Shown: positions 1 through 8,828 of the stretch, one piece after another
How positions within the stretch are numbered: the stretch's first letter is position 1
Layout of the letters: each line of letters begins with the position of its first letter
Assembly: GCA_951394045.1 (NCBI GenBank)
Contig: OX595994.1
Location: 1,054,001 to 1,118,000 of the forward strand
DNA from: Nitzschia sp. DOCU1
Lineage: Eukaryota > Bacillariophyta > Bacillariophyceae > Bacillariales > Bacillariaceae
Direction of reading: 5' to 3'
DNA: 64,000 nucleotides
Notes under the pieces: generated by a model
Database searches by the model: none
Told to the model about the DNA's origin: nothing
What the model saw: only the letters and a program-made list of their open reading frames with translations
Program-made: the position numbers and the translations under genes

Positions 1-486
1 CATCATACCCCATCCAAAAGTGGAGTATTGGACCCATAGGATAGGGCGAGCGGGAGTATGAAAATGCAACAAGGGTCTCATCTGCAGTGGTATAAATATC
101 GATGGAAATGAGACCCTACCACGAGAAAATAGCGCTACAGTCCTAAAAATGAGACCCAGTAGCTAAAAGAAGAGTTGTGGCTATGCGGTAGCTTGGCATC
201 CTTCGTTCTCAACCCCGAACCTTAGCGAAAGTAAAATACTACTATATTTAGCAACCCCAGAGAGATTGAAAGTAGCGACCTTGCATGTTCATGTTTTCCT
301 TCTGATAAGGTCACTGAGTCACCGTCATATCCGTAAAGCAAGTACTATCACTCACCATGCAGGGCTAGTATTGCTCGCCTTTGATATACCTACTGAAAGC
401 TAGTAGTTGTAGTACTATGATTGACCACTATTCCGTACTATAGTAGTTTGTAGTTCTTCCAAGTAGTAGAATCCCCCACCATTTTC
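1..486. other. Non-coding left end with a small inverted repeat
   Basis: I see no protein-like reading frame here. The only structure is the hairpin annotated separately at 72-117 and AT-rich sequence with many short TAGTA and AGTACTA words. The end of the window may cut off whatever lies further left. Confidence 0.5.
72..117. repeat. 10-bp inverted repeat, arms agggtctcat / atgagaccct
   Basis: The arms at 72-81 and 108-117 are perfect reverse complements around a 26-nt loop. The core 9-mer occurs again at 149-157 (same orientation as the right arm) and at 1219-1227 (same orientation as the left arm), so copies lie on both sides of the condensin pseudogene. Whether this is a transposon end or chance is unknown. 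Confidence 0.5.
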
Positions 487-1026
487 TTACAAACTGTGAA
501 TGGTAAAGTCTTCCAATCCCAAAGATTTTAATTCCAATCCTTTTTCATTCGCCAAGTGCAAGACACAAATAAACTAAAACGATAGTAGGGTCATATCAGC
601 TTGGCTTTGAGTCGTTTGCATTTTGCGTGCAGTATCTTGAAAGGACAAAAAGGGCGAAGGAGCATCTTGGTCGGTTTCCGTAGAAGTAGGAGATCGTAGA
701 AGGCTCTGGATCCAAACTCTTCTCATCCATGAGTTCCTCCTTTTCTCTATCAGCAGCAGCCAACGACTGTCGAAGCGCCTTCAAGGTTCGCTCAAGTTTG
801 TCCCAAAGATCCTTCTTGAGATGCTTGGCATCTACCTTTTTTGCAACCGTAGCATATCCGACCCTGACCTTTTCCACCTTGCGCACTCCCTCCAAATCTG
901 GTACCACAAAGTCACCATCATCGTTGCCTGCTCCAAAGGCATCATCATTATCATCCCCATATGGTTGGTTGTCGCAGCCACCATTGCCCCAGGTGGAGTT
1001 GATAGAGAATGTTGTTGTTGTTGTGG

Positions 1027-1060
<34 letters not shown>

Positions 1061-1213
1061 GGTGGTGGTGGTGGTGGTGGTGGTGTTTGCGCAAAACTTT
1101 GTTGCGTCGCGATGACGGATTGCCTCCGATGCGGCCGACTGACGCGTCGTTGCGCGACATATGGTGTTGATGCGTAGTGTGTTGGGCAGGTTATGTAGAC
1201 TTTGTACTAAGGT
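487..1213 (-). pseudogene. 5'-truncated, frameshifted condensin subunit 2 (CAP-H/Barren) fragment
   Basis: One minus-strand frame is open from 1213 down to 596 and contains an acidic stretch followed by the family signature VGYATVAKKVDAKHLKKDLW (from about 860), which matches the conserved C-terminal block of condensin CAP-H (typically SYAKTAKKVDVK..LK..LW). The final conserved block of the family, ending LHLANEKG, is present further down (about 530-572) but in another frame, reached after a shift near 690-730 and interrupted by a TAG at 574-576; the shifted frame ends with TAA at 487-489. No in-frame ATG precedes the conserved part, and no upstream exons of this roughly 700-900-residue family are visible between 1217 and 1900. 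A Thr run comes from the microsatellite at 1011-1085. I read this as a dead fragment of a gene that presumably exists intact elsewhere. A sequencing error could explain one break but not the missing 5' half. Confidence 0.75.
1011..1085. repeat. (TTG)n/(TGG)n microsatellite
   Basis: About 25 trinucleotide units of TTG run into TGG, giving poly-Thr in the condensin pseudogene frame and poly-Asn/His or poly-Cys/Gly in other frames. It explains the odd homopolymer reading frames at this position. Confidence 0.95.
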
Positions 1214-1216
1214 CTA

Positions 1217-1943
1217 CAGGGTCTCATGTACGGTGTTATTTTTTTGAGGTACGGTCATAGTAAGTGTAGGCCAGCGGAAGACGACGCCTTTACCCGATGT
1301 GTGCCCCCAAACCCAAGCAGTAGCTCTAGCAGCAATAGTGTTCCAAACACTGTACTATTGAATACGGTAGGACTCGGCCGGGTATCATCAAATGCTGGGT
1401 CATAGTAATAAGTACTAGGAGCTCCATGTCTCTATGATGACGTCGTCGTCGCGTCGTGCTATACCACAGCAGCAATCGGATTTGTTACTGTAGGGCATAC
1501 ACGTGGTATATTCTAGACAAGATGATGATCAAATGCAGTGCTAGCTAATTTACTCTTATCCCCCTTATCTACCACCATTCCCTGCTCTACCGGTGTCTCT
1601 AAAGCTACCCAGAGTGGGCTCGCGACACTGAACAGCACTCGTCCGTGCGCATGCCAGGCGAGAGAATAATGGTCGTTGTAGTCGAAGATACGTCAAGAAG
1701 AATCCCACAAGCGCGGCTGGCGCGTGTCGTCTATTTTTTAACCAAGCACGCCACCACCATGATGTCATGCAGTTTCTCGCGCCGCCTTCTCAGGCCTCAT
1801 CACAATCTACGACAGCACGCGATCCAAAAGAGATTCATTTCTTTTCATCGCCACGACGCTGTCTGTTGATACAATACCCTCTTTCCTCCAAGTGATTGCT
1901 CGGTGAACATACTATTGTTATCCAGATCAAGGACAATTCCAGC
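1217..1943. other. Intergenic, upstream of the kinase gene
   Basis: No supported gene. The short frames present have no recognisable protein features. The segment from about 1800 to 1943 should hold the promoter and 5' UTR of the kinase at 1944. Confidence 0.5.
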
Positions 1944-3558
1944 ATGGGCAATCAGCAAAGTGGATCGCTTCAGGCGAACATGATTGCCGATAAGGAGCGC
2001 AAAGTGGAAGACGCTTACGATGTCCACGATTCGGACTTGGGAAAGGGAACTTCAACCCAAATCAAACGCGCATCTTTGAAAAAGTATACAAAGACTGAAC
2101 GGACCAGTGGTGTTGCCATTAAGTTGTGGGACGGAAAAGCTGAGTTTCCTCCTGATTTGAAGAAAGAGGCCGCGATTTTGAGTCAAATGGATCATCCGAA
2201 CATCATTCGTTTGTTCGAAGTTGCCAAGGTTGGACCCCGAATTTCTCTTGTTCTGGAACTCTGTACAGGGGGTCCTTTACTGGACCGACTCCCATTCAAG
2301 GAAAGTGAGGCGTCGCATATTATGAGGCAGCTCATGTCGGCAGTTTCCTACATGCACTCGAAGAACATTGTACATAGAGATATTGACACCTCCAACATTA
2401 TGTTTCGAACGGAAGCGAAAGATTCCGATATTAAGCTCATTGACTTTGGAAGCGCAACGGAAGTGGAACTGGTTCCTAATCATCCAGGGGCCTTCAAACT
2501 TTTGAAAGAGAAAACGGGTTCGCTCCATGTAATGGCGCCTGAGGTTATTCGACAGCGATATGGCCCCAAGGCCGACGTGTGGTCTTGCGGCATCACCGCT
2601 TACACAATCTTGAACAATGGCAAGCATCCTTTCATTGGATCGTCAGTGTAAGATATTCGTGGGTGACTCTTTTATCCAGATTGTAGTAAATTCACAGCTC
2701 ACTTTTTTCGTTTCCGTCTGAAGCGCGGATATGGAACGAAAGATCGTTCAAGGTTCGATTGACTATCGGGGCTGGAAGTTTTCAGCTGAATCGAAAGAAT
2801 TTGTGCAACATACAGCAATGGTGAACGCAGGGCTTCGGCTCACGGCGGCCGCTGCCCTAAAACACCCATGGATTGAAAAGACAGTCGCTAACTGTCGGCT
2901 CCCAAATGAGTTGGTCATTAGTTTCGATTTGTTTCGGGTGGCGCCACCACTTAAACGAATCGCTTTGAATTGTTTGGCAAAAAAGGCCCCACCAGCGAAG
3001 TATAAAAATATTTTTACTGCCCTGGATACTACCCAGTCGGGTACTTTGACCAGATATGAGTTCATGGAAGGGTTCAAGAATTCCGGGAGCTCGCCAGAAG
3101 AGTTGGAGGATCTCTTTGAGAAATTAGATGTCAACATGAACGGAGAAATCATGTACACTGAATTCTTGGCTGCAACCTTGGAAGCAGAAGGAGAGCTAGA
3201 AGAAGCGCAGCTCGAGGAAGCGTTTGACATGATTGCAAAGAAATCCAAGTTCATTACGAAAAAGAACTGTATGAAAATCGTCGGGGAACAGCAAAAAAGC
3301 GTGTTGAAAGTTGTTGGTGCAGCAGGACCCGCAAAACAAGAACCTAAGAATCGACTTAAAGCGGCTGTCGAGGAAATTTTCAAGGAAAAAGACAAGTATA
3401 GCTACGAAGATTTCGCTCAAATGTTCGAGCAGGGGTTCAATGCCACTCGATCCATGGACGCAATCATCGAGACCAGTTTGAACGAAGAGCAATTGAGTGC
3501 GCTGAAGGAGGATGATCTTGCAAGGCATATGGCTACCATTCGAGAGAGTGAGGACTAG
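1944..3558 (+). CDS. Calcium-dependent protein kinase-like protein (CDPK), two exons
   Basis: Exons 1944-2647 and 2724-3558 join across a 76-bp GTAAGA...AG intron to give 512 residues. The start was chosen because it gives MGNQQS, an N-myristoylation motif with Gly2 and Ser6; an upstream in-frame extension lacks an ATG. The kinase core has VAIK Lys60, an alpha-C Glu near 75, HRD at 144-146, DFG at 167-169 and APE at 198-200. The glycine loop is degenerate and the usual Lys of HRDLKPEN is replaced (HRDIDTSN), so activity may be unusual. After the kinase come two good EF-hands (Asp336-Glu347 and Asp370-Glu381) and a C-terminal part where EF-hands 3 and 4 are not recognisable. The order kinase, junction, EF-hands is that of CDPKs, which relay Ca2+ signals at membranes. 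The family call is firm; substrate and activity are unknown. Confidence 0.87.
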
Positions 3559-4078
3559 CAGTCTGAGGAGATTGGCTCTAGTCTGCCCTTTTGGCATTGT
3601 GTATAGTGTATTTGATCTTCATGCACACACCCGATGTATGACACGGAGCTGTTGAATCCATAGAGTGTGGGGACCCCATACCGATTGTGCCCGCTCTCCT
3701 TAGAGGCGTGCAGCGTCGGTGCCGTGATGGCGAGTGAATAGTCTATGCCATGTCCAGAAAGGGAGTGTCAGAAGTACCATAGAATCAAAAGTAGAAGGCA
3801 GTTGAGGGTACGTGACGGATAGATAAAGTCGAAAATTAGTGGTCGGTTCAGTCGCAGAAATGGCGGGAAACCATAGTACCTGCTTGCGACGACGATCGGA
3901 ACCGCAATAGCAGTGTGATGCGTAGTACACCCCCAAACATCGTGTTGTGACCATCAGCTCTGTCTCATTTCAGTTTAATAGGGGAAAGAAGCAGACAGTC
4001 ATGAACTCTTTCTGTAGTTGTGATGCCAGGGAAGCTTTAAGGGGTCTGAATTGTGCTTGACGTGGACATCGAGAGACG
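3559..4078. other. Intergenic, no gene seen
   Basis: It contains the 3' flank of the kinase gene and the 5' flank of the next plus-strand gene. I see no repeats or conserved frames. Confidence 0.5.
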
Positions 4079-5194
4079 ATGAAAGCCCGCCGACGACGTC
4101 CCGTCCGTGTCAAGTTCCTGCTGGGCTGTGTCGTGGCGACGGGGGGCATGCATCATGTATGGATATCTGCAATACTGGGCGACATTCCTTCGATAGATAA
4201 TGGGTGGGATGAGAGTGGGGGGCAAACCAAAATATCCCAGGGAAACCGCCAGCGATTGGGTCCGATCTTCTACAATGTCTTTGTGCCTGACGGCGACGCC
4301 GAAAAGCAGCAAAATGCCCTTCGTATAGTCAAAGAACAAATGCAGCAGCTCAAGTGGTCCGATCCTTTGGCTCAGAGTCCAGTGTGGTACACATTGATAG
4401 GGTCGGCCAACATGACGGATGTGGATTGCGAGCCCAACTGTCGACGGATTGCATATTCTCCTCATGGTGACGAAGTTGACACGTTACAGGCACTCTGGGA
4501 GTATTGTCAAGACCATCCAGAAAAGTTGGTGACATACATCCATGACAAAGGCTCCTTTCATTCAACTGAGCACAATGAACAAACACGGCGAACCGCCACA
4601 AAAAGTGCTCTCGAATGTCGGGTCGAGATGGCAAAGTTGTTTGACATGTCGCCGTTCAATGTCTGCTCGGGAACAATGATCATACTTCCACAGTATCTAT
4701 GCACAGCAAACATGTGGTCGGCGAAGTGTAGTTATATCCGAAAATTGCACAATCCGAAAGGCTACGCCATTGCCATGGAACGCATGTACAATGAGACGCT
4801 CTTGCATCCCACTCTGGGGCCCACTAAATATGCTTGTCTCCGACCCATTCATGTCAAGGACAATCATTTGGGACTGGGGCGCTACGCGTATGAGCGATGG
4901 GTATGGTCTCACCCGGACGTAGTACCTGCAGATGTCATACCCATGGGTAAGGTCAACTTTACGCGATTCCCTCCATCTTGGAAGCCGTCGTTGAGCCGTT
5001 CGTTGAAAGGATCTCCAAAACGAATGCACCTGCACAAGGGATTTGGCGAGTCATCCTTTGCTCGACTCGAAGGGCGACTCTTCGAGTGGGATTATATTTA
5101 TGGTAAACGGCCGCCAAACTCATCTTGGATTTGGGACTACTATCGAGGCTACGAAACAGGGACTCCGTCCTTTAAGATTCGCTATTGCGCTTAA
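4079..5194 (+). CDS. Putative type II membrane, glycosyltransferase-like protein
   Basis: A single exon encodes 371 residues. The N-terminus is very basic (MKARRRRPVRVK) and is followed by a hydrophobic stretch to about residue 30, a typical signal anchor of Golgi type II proteins. The lumenal part includes YIHDKGSFH (about 160) and MWSAKCSYIRKL (about 212). I associate such 'H-x-KG' and 'hydrophobic-W-A...YI..L' blocks with a loosely described family of glycosyltransferase-like proteins that is abundant in stramenopile genomes. I cannot name a donor or acceptor. Two N-glycosylation sequons (NMT, NET) and several cysteines fit secretion. The nucleotide-sugar transporter directly downstream on the opposite strand suits a Golgi role, but adjacency alone proves nothing. 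The call is solid as a secreted/membrane protein and weak as an enzyme. Confidence 0.5.
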   Translation: MKARRRRPVRVKFLLGCVVATGGMHHVWISAILGDIPSIDNGWDESGGQTKISQGNRQRLGPIFYNVFVPDGDAEKQQNALRIVKEQMQQLKWSDPLAQSPVWYTLIGSANMTDVDCEPNCRRIAYSPHGDEVDTLQALWEYCQDHPEKLVTYIHDKGSFHSTEHNEQTRRTATKSALECRVEMAKLFDMSPFNVCSGTMIILPQYLCTANMWSAKCSYIRKLHNPKGYAIAMERMYNETLLHPTLGPTKYACLRPIHVKDNHLGLGRYAYERWVWSHPDVVPADVIPMGKVNFTRFPPSWKPSLSRSLKGSPKRMHLHKGFGESSFARLEGRLFEWDYIYGKRPPNSSWIWDYYRGYETGTPSFKIRYCA

Positions 5195-5321
5195 TCTTGC
5201 TAGTACGGAAAGTAAATATAGTCAATCCTTTTAGTATACCTATCAGTCCATGGATCTAAGCGGTTGTCAACCCCCGCATGCACATACCGCCCAATAATAC
5301 AACGTTCACAAACGAGTATAT

Positions 5322-6395
5322 CTACTTTGGTAGAAGCATAGGTTTCATTTCTTGGTTGTCACCGGAACTCGAAGGTGAAATTGTAGACGCTGCGGACTGT
5401 GTCTTCATTGGATTTGAAAAGAAGTAGACGGACGCCAAGATCAAGGTGGCTCCAACCGAGAATTGACCACCAATTGGCGTCCCGAATAGAACCGTCGAGA
5501 CCCCCGTTGCGAAGCAAACGCTAACGCCAGTTGCCAGCCCCTTGAGGACGTTGTCGGCATACTTGATGACGGCAGCCACCAACAATCCACCTCCCGCTTG
5601 TAGCAATACAAGGATCCAGACCCACGTGGTGAAGCCATGAAAGTATGGAAGGTGGACACCACTGTCGTCTGGCTTGGCGGACCACCATCCTTGGAAGATT
5701 GCGGTCAAAATGGTGAAGAAGGCTAGTTGGATATTGCGCATCCATACACTGACCGGCTTGGCATTTTCCGTCTTGTTACCCACTGTCTTGACGACTTTTT
5801 CAAAATACACTCCGGCCAGAGCACTCGAGAGACAAGCGATAGTCACGGCCGACAAACCTACAAAGAGCGATTGCTCTCCAGCCGGCGACGACTTCTTCTC
5901 GCTTCCTGATTCTCCCAAAACGACAATAGCCACACCGACACTCAAGACGACCAGACAGATCCATTGCTGAAAGGAGTACTTTCGATTCAGCATAATTACG
6001 GAGACGATAGCAGTCGTCACGAGTTTGGCCTGATAGGTGACCTGAAAAATCGGAGCTGTCAAATTTGAAAGCGCCACATATAGAAGCGAGTTTTGTACTA
6101 GGTACAACAAGGCGGGGACCATGATCTTCATGGCGTCGTAGGGCTTCTGAATAATATTTGCTTCGATTGACTGCACGAGTTGACCATTGGTGGTGGCGTA
6201 CTCAAAGACGCAACTCAAGAGCAATTTGCCAATCTCGGTGATGACAATCAAGTGATTAACCACGTACAATTCTTCTGCAGCGACACTCGAACGAGTATAG
6301 CGACCCACCAGAACCGTTGCTGAGTTTTGCAGGACCATGCCTGTCAACAAGATCAGCTTGAAGGCCGGGGAGTTCAAAAAGTTGCCACTTGTCAT
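5322..6395 (-). CDS. Nucleotide-sugar transporter, SLC35A-like
   Basis: An intronless gene of 357 residues starts at an ATG and begins with a hydrophobic segment. About ten hydrophobic segments fill the chain, as in the drug/metabolite transporter superfamily. Features typical of the UDP-galactose, UDP-GlcNAc and CMP-sialate transporter family include the early block with ...LVGRYTR, the central ALSNL..P.FQVTYQAKL segment (about 115-130) and the late ADNVLKGLATGVS...LFG block (about 280-305). Such proteins exchange cytosolic nucleotide sugars for the nucleoside monophosphate in Golgi or ER. The C-terminus ends in a short Ser/Lys-rich tail. Family membership is clear; the substrate cannot be read from sequence. 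It ends 128 bp from the end of the convergent glycosyltransferase-like gene. Confidence 0.88.
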   Translation of the reverse strand: MTSGNFLNSPAFKLILLTGMVLQNSATVLVGRYTRSSVAAEELYVVNHLIVITEIGKLLLSCVFEYATTNGQLVQSIEANIIQKPYDAMKIMVPALLYLVQNSLLYVALSNLTAPIFQVTYQAKLVTTAIVSVIMLNRKYSFQQWICLVVLSVGVAIVVLGESGSEKKSSPAGEQSLFVGLSAVTIACLSSALAGVYFEKVVKTVGNKTENAKPVSVWMRNIQLAFFTILTAIFQGWWSAKPDDSGVHLPYFHGFTTWVWILVLLQAGGGLLVAAVIKYADNVLKGLATGVSVCFATGVSTVLFGTPIGGQFSVGATLILASVYFFSNPMKTQSAASTISPSSSGDNQEMKPMLLPK

Positions 6396-7098
6396 GTTGT
6401 CGTCAGCAAGAAATCGCCACTTGTCCTCTTGAGAATCTTTAACGGCAACTACGAATTGCGAGGGGTTGATAATTCTTGCAGTTTCTCTTCACCAGACCGT
6501 TCTAGTCTCGAAGGCAAGGAGGAACCGCGGAACAAGCCTTGAGCAGTGATACTTGCTTTCTTGGTCTTCGTCGACGACCACAACAAGTTAAATGCTTGAG
6601 GGGAACAATTTGCGTGGTGGCAGGGGTGAGGAAGTCGCACTCTTGACAGTCGCAAAAAAGTCGGCATTCAAAAATGCTCACGATGACTCGACTCGTCCCA
6701 TGGTACTTAAACTTACGTAGGGTCTACAGGGTAATTCTGCATCATGGATGACCCGTCGCTGGCCCAGTCCATCCCGCCAGACAGACAGACAACGCCGAAC
6801 GACCACCCCGACCAATTGATAGTGCAGAATGGTGCTACTCCACATTTGCCGATGCATCGATAGCAGACTGACTCTAGCTAGAGAGCCAAGACAACGCACC
6901 AAGTAGCGTTGTACAATGCATGTTTCCCTGTGTCAAGGACGGCAACAACACAACAGTTTCGAAACGCAGGACGCCCCTCCAGCATAGGTGTGGAGCGGGG
7001 GATAGATTTCCTTTCCAATAGTACAGTTGTTATTTTAGGTCCATAGCAGCGATGTCGCCGTTATCATGTCAATCTATTTCCTGGCATTTCTGGGCCCC
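6396..7098. other. Intergenic, no gene seen
   Basis: It holds the promoter side of the sugar transporter and the 3' flank of NDUFV2. A 12-mer, ggtctacagggt at 6721-6732, also occurs at 1211-1222. Nothing else stands out. Confidence 0.45.
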
Positions 7099-8000
7099 TT
7101 AATAGGCCATGTGTTTCTTCACACTAGCAGGATCCACCTTGCCATCTTTGAAGCGATCGGGGTCCACCTTTGGCGCAGCAGGAACCTTAAACAAGCTAGT
7201 CTTGCCCAAGGGACCTTCGCAGCTGACTTGACCGTTCATAGGAAGCGATCCCCACTTTCCTACGGGAGGGAGCTTATCTTCCTTCATCAACTCCAACAGT
7301 TCAATCATCGTCTCCTTGCTCAGGCATTCATAGTAGTCATCGTTAATTTGTACCATTGGAGCGTTGGCGCAAGCACCTAGGCACTCTACTTCCAACAAAG
7401 TGAATTTACGATCCTTGGTAGTTCCTCCATTCTTAATGCCCAAATGTTTCTCGATAGTTTGCATAATCTCTTCGCTTCCACAAATCATGCAAGGAGTTGT
7501 TCCGCATACTTGCAAAAAGTACTTGCCGACAGGGGTTCGGTTGAACATGGTGTAGAAACTAGCAACTTCGTACACACGAACGGGTGCAACATGGCAAATT
7601 TGTGCCACCTTGTCCATGGCCGCCAAGGGCAACCAGCCACCGTTTTGTCGTTGCGCCAAATCCAACAGTGGAATCATGGCGGCCTGTCGGTAGTTGTCGG
7701 GATACTTGCGCAAGATCCGGTTGACTCGCTCATAATTCTCCTCGTTGAAATCAAAATACGTTTCTTCGTTATTGTCGGGGGATTGCAAGTGCTATAACAA
7801 GCAAGTGAGCAAACGCAGAGGATATTGTACAAGACGGGGTTCCAGAGAGGGATAATGAGATGTACGTGTTATGGGGACGGACAGACGATAAGATATTGAG
7901 CACTTACGAACGACTTTGCGGTTCCCATGCATCGAATCGACTGCTGCTGGAAGAGTTTGGCCGCGGCCAAGGCACTTCGAGATGCTCTCGAGGACAACAT
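7099..8000 (-). CDS. NDUFV2: NADH:ubiquinone oxidoreductase 24-kDa flavoprotein 2 subunit
   Basis: Two exons (8000-7908 and 7791-7099, minus strand) are joined across a 116-bp intron with a GTAAGT donor and a TATAG acceptor, in phase 0, to give 261 residues. The first exon is exactly a mitochondrial presequence: it starts MLSSRASRSALAAAK, is rich in Ser, Arg and Ala, and lacks acidic residues. The mature part is a thioredoxin-like [2Fe-2S] protein with ligands Cys127, Cys132, Cys168 and Cys172 in the C-x4-C...C-x3-C pattern of the complex I 24-kDa subunit. The upstream YPDNYRQAAMIPLLDLAQRQ block and the C-terminal GP..R stretch are also typical. It works in the N module of respiratory complex I in the mitochondrial matrix. 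The intron separates targeting peptide from mature protein, a common arrangement in acquired organelle genes. Confidence 0.96.
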
Positions 8001-8828
8001 GGCTGGTATCAGAAACAATAAACTATTGACGATATTCCGATGAGAGAGACCCTGCTGTTGATCGGGACGGCATCGAACGATGCGATGACGACGATACCAC
8101 AACGGAGGTGCCCTTGTGTGTTGCGGGCGCGCGGTTTTGCTTGCTTGCTTCGCCAGCGTTGTGGTGCCTTCGCGGTCGAGACGTCGTCGGGTTAAAAAAT
8201 CGAATGAATCAAAAAAGCTAAAGTAGTGCTCCGTCTGTTCGTTCGGTTCGCTTCGTTCGTTCGTTCGCTCGGTTCGCTAATGGGCATCCCGGTTCGCTTG
8301 GATTCATTCCCGGTAGTCGACCGATGATTCATTCAACGCATCTGTTCTGCTCCTTCTGTTGGTGGGAACGAGCGAAACTGCGTACTTGAGCACGACAGAA
8401 GTTGCGAGCATATTTAATTCAAATACCGGTTGTTAAATAATGGGTATGTCAATTACTTATTGAGAATTGTCCGTGCGTTGATCAACACGATGAGAAATTC
8501 CCGAAGAATAGAGGCAAAATCGCATTCTATTCTGCATGGTGCGTAGATTTGAGTACAACTCCCTACATGAATGATGATGGGTGCAAAGAACAAGTCTACG
8601 GTGTCGCAGGGATCAAAGTGGAGGGTTCTTTTTGCGCAAGCGAAAAGGCAGTTCCTCGCTCACCTCGATCCCTCGCGACCGACAGTTTTGCGTCGGAAGA
8701 AAAAGGAGGAAGGTTCCAACAATTCGAACCGTTCACACAAAGATCCCGATCAAAGCTTGCTTGGTTAGCATTCCCTTGAATGCTTGCATTGCTAAAGAGA
8801 AAGTGTATCTTATATTGTAATTGTCAGC
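8001..8828. other. Shared 5' region between NDUFV2 and G6PD
   Basis: Divergent promoters must lie here. It includes a low-complexity GTTC/GGTTCG-rich stretch at about 8237-8278. A 228-bp open frame at 8549-8779 shows no protein-like features and probably belongs to the G6PD 5' UTR. Confidence 0.5.

Noticed and set aside
821..1177. Plus-strand frame with poly-Cys and poly-Gly
   Set aside because: It is a reading of the TTG/TGG microsatellite in the condensin pseudogene.
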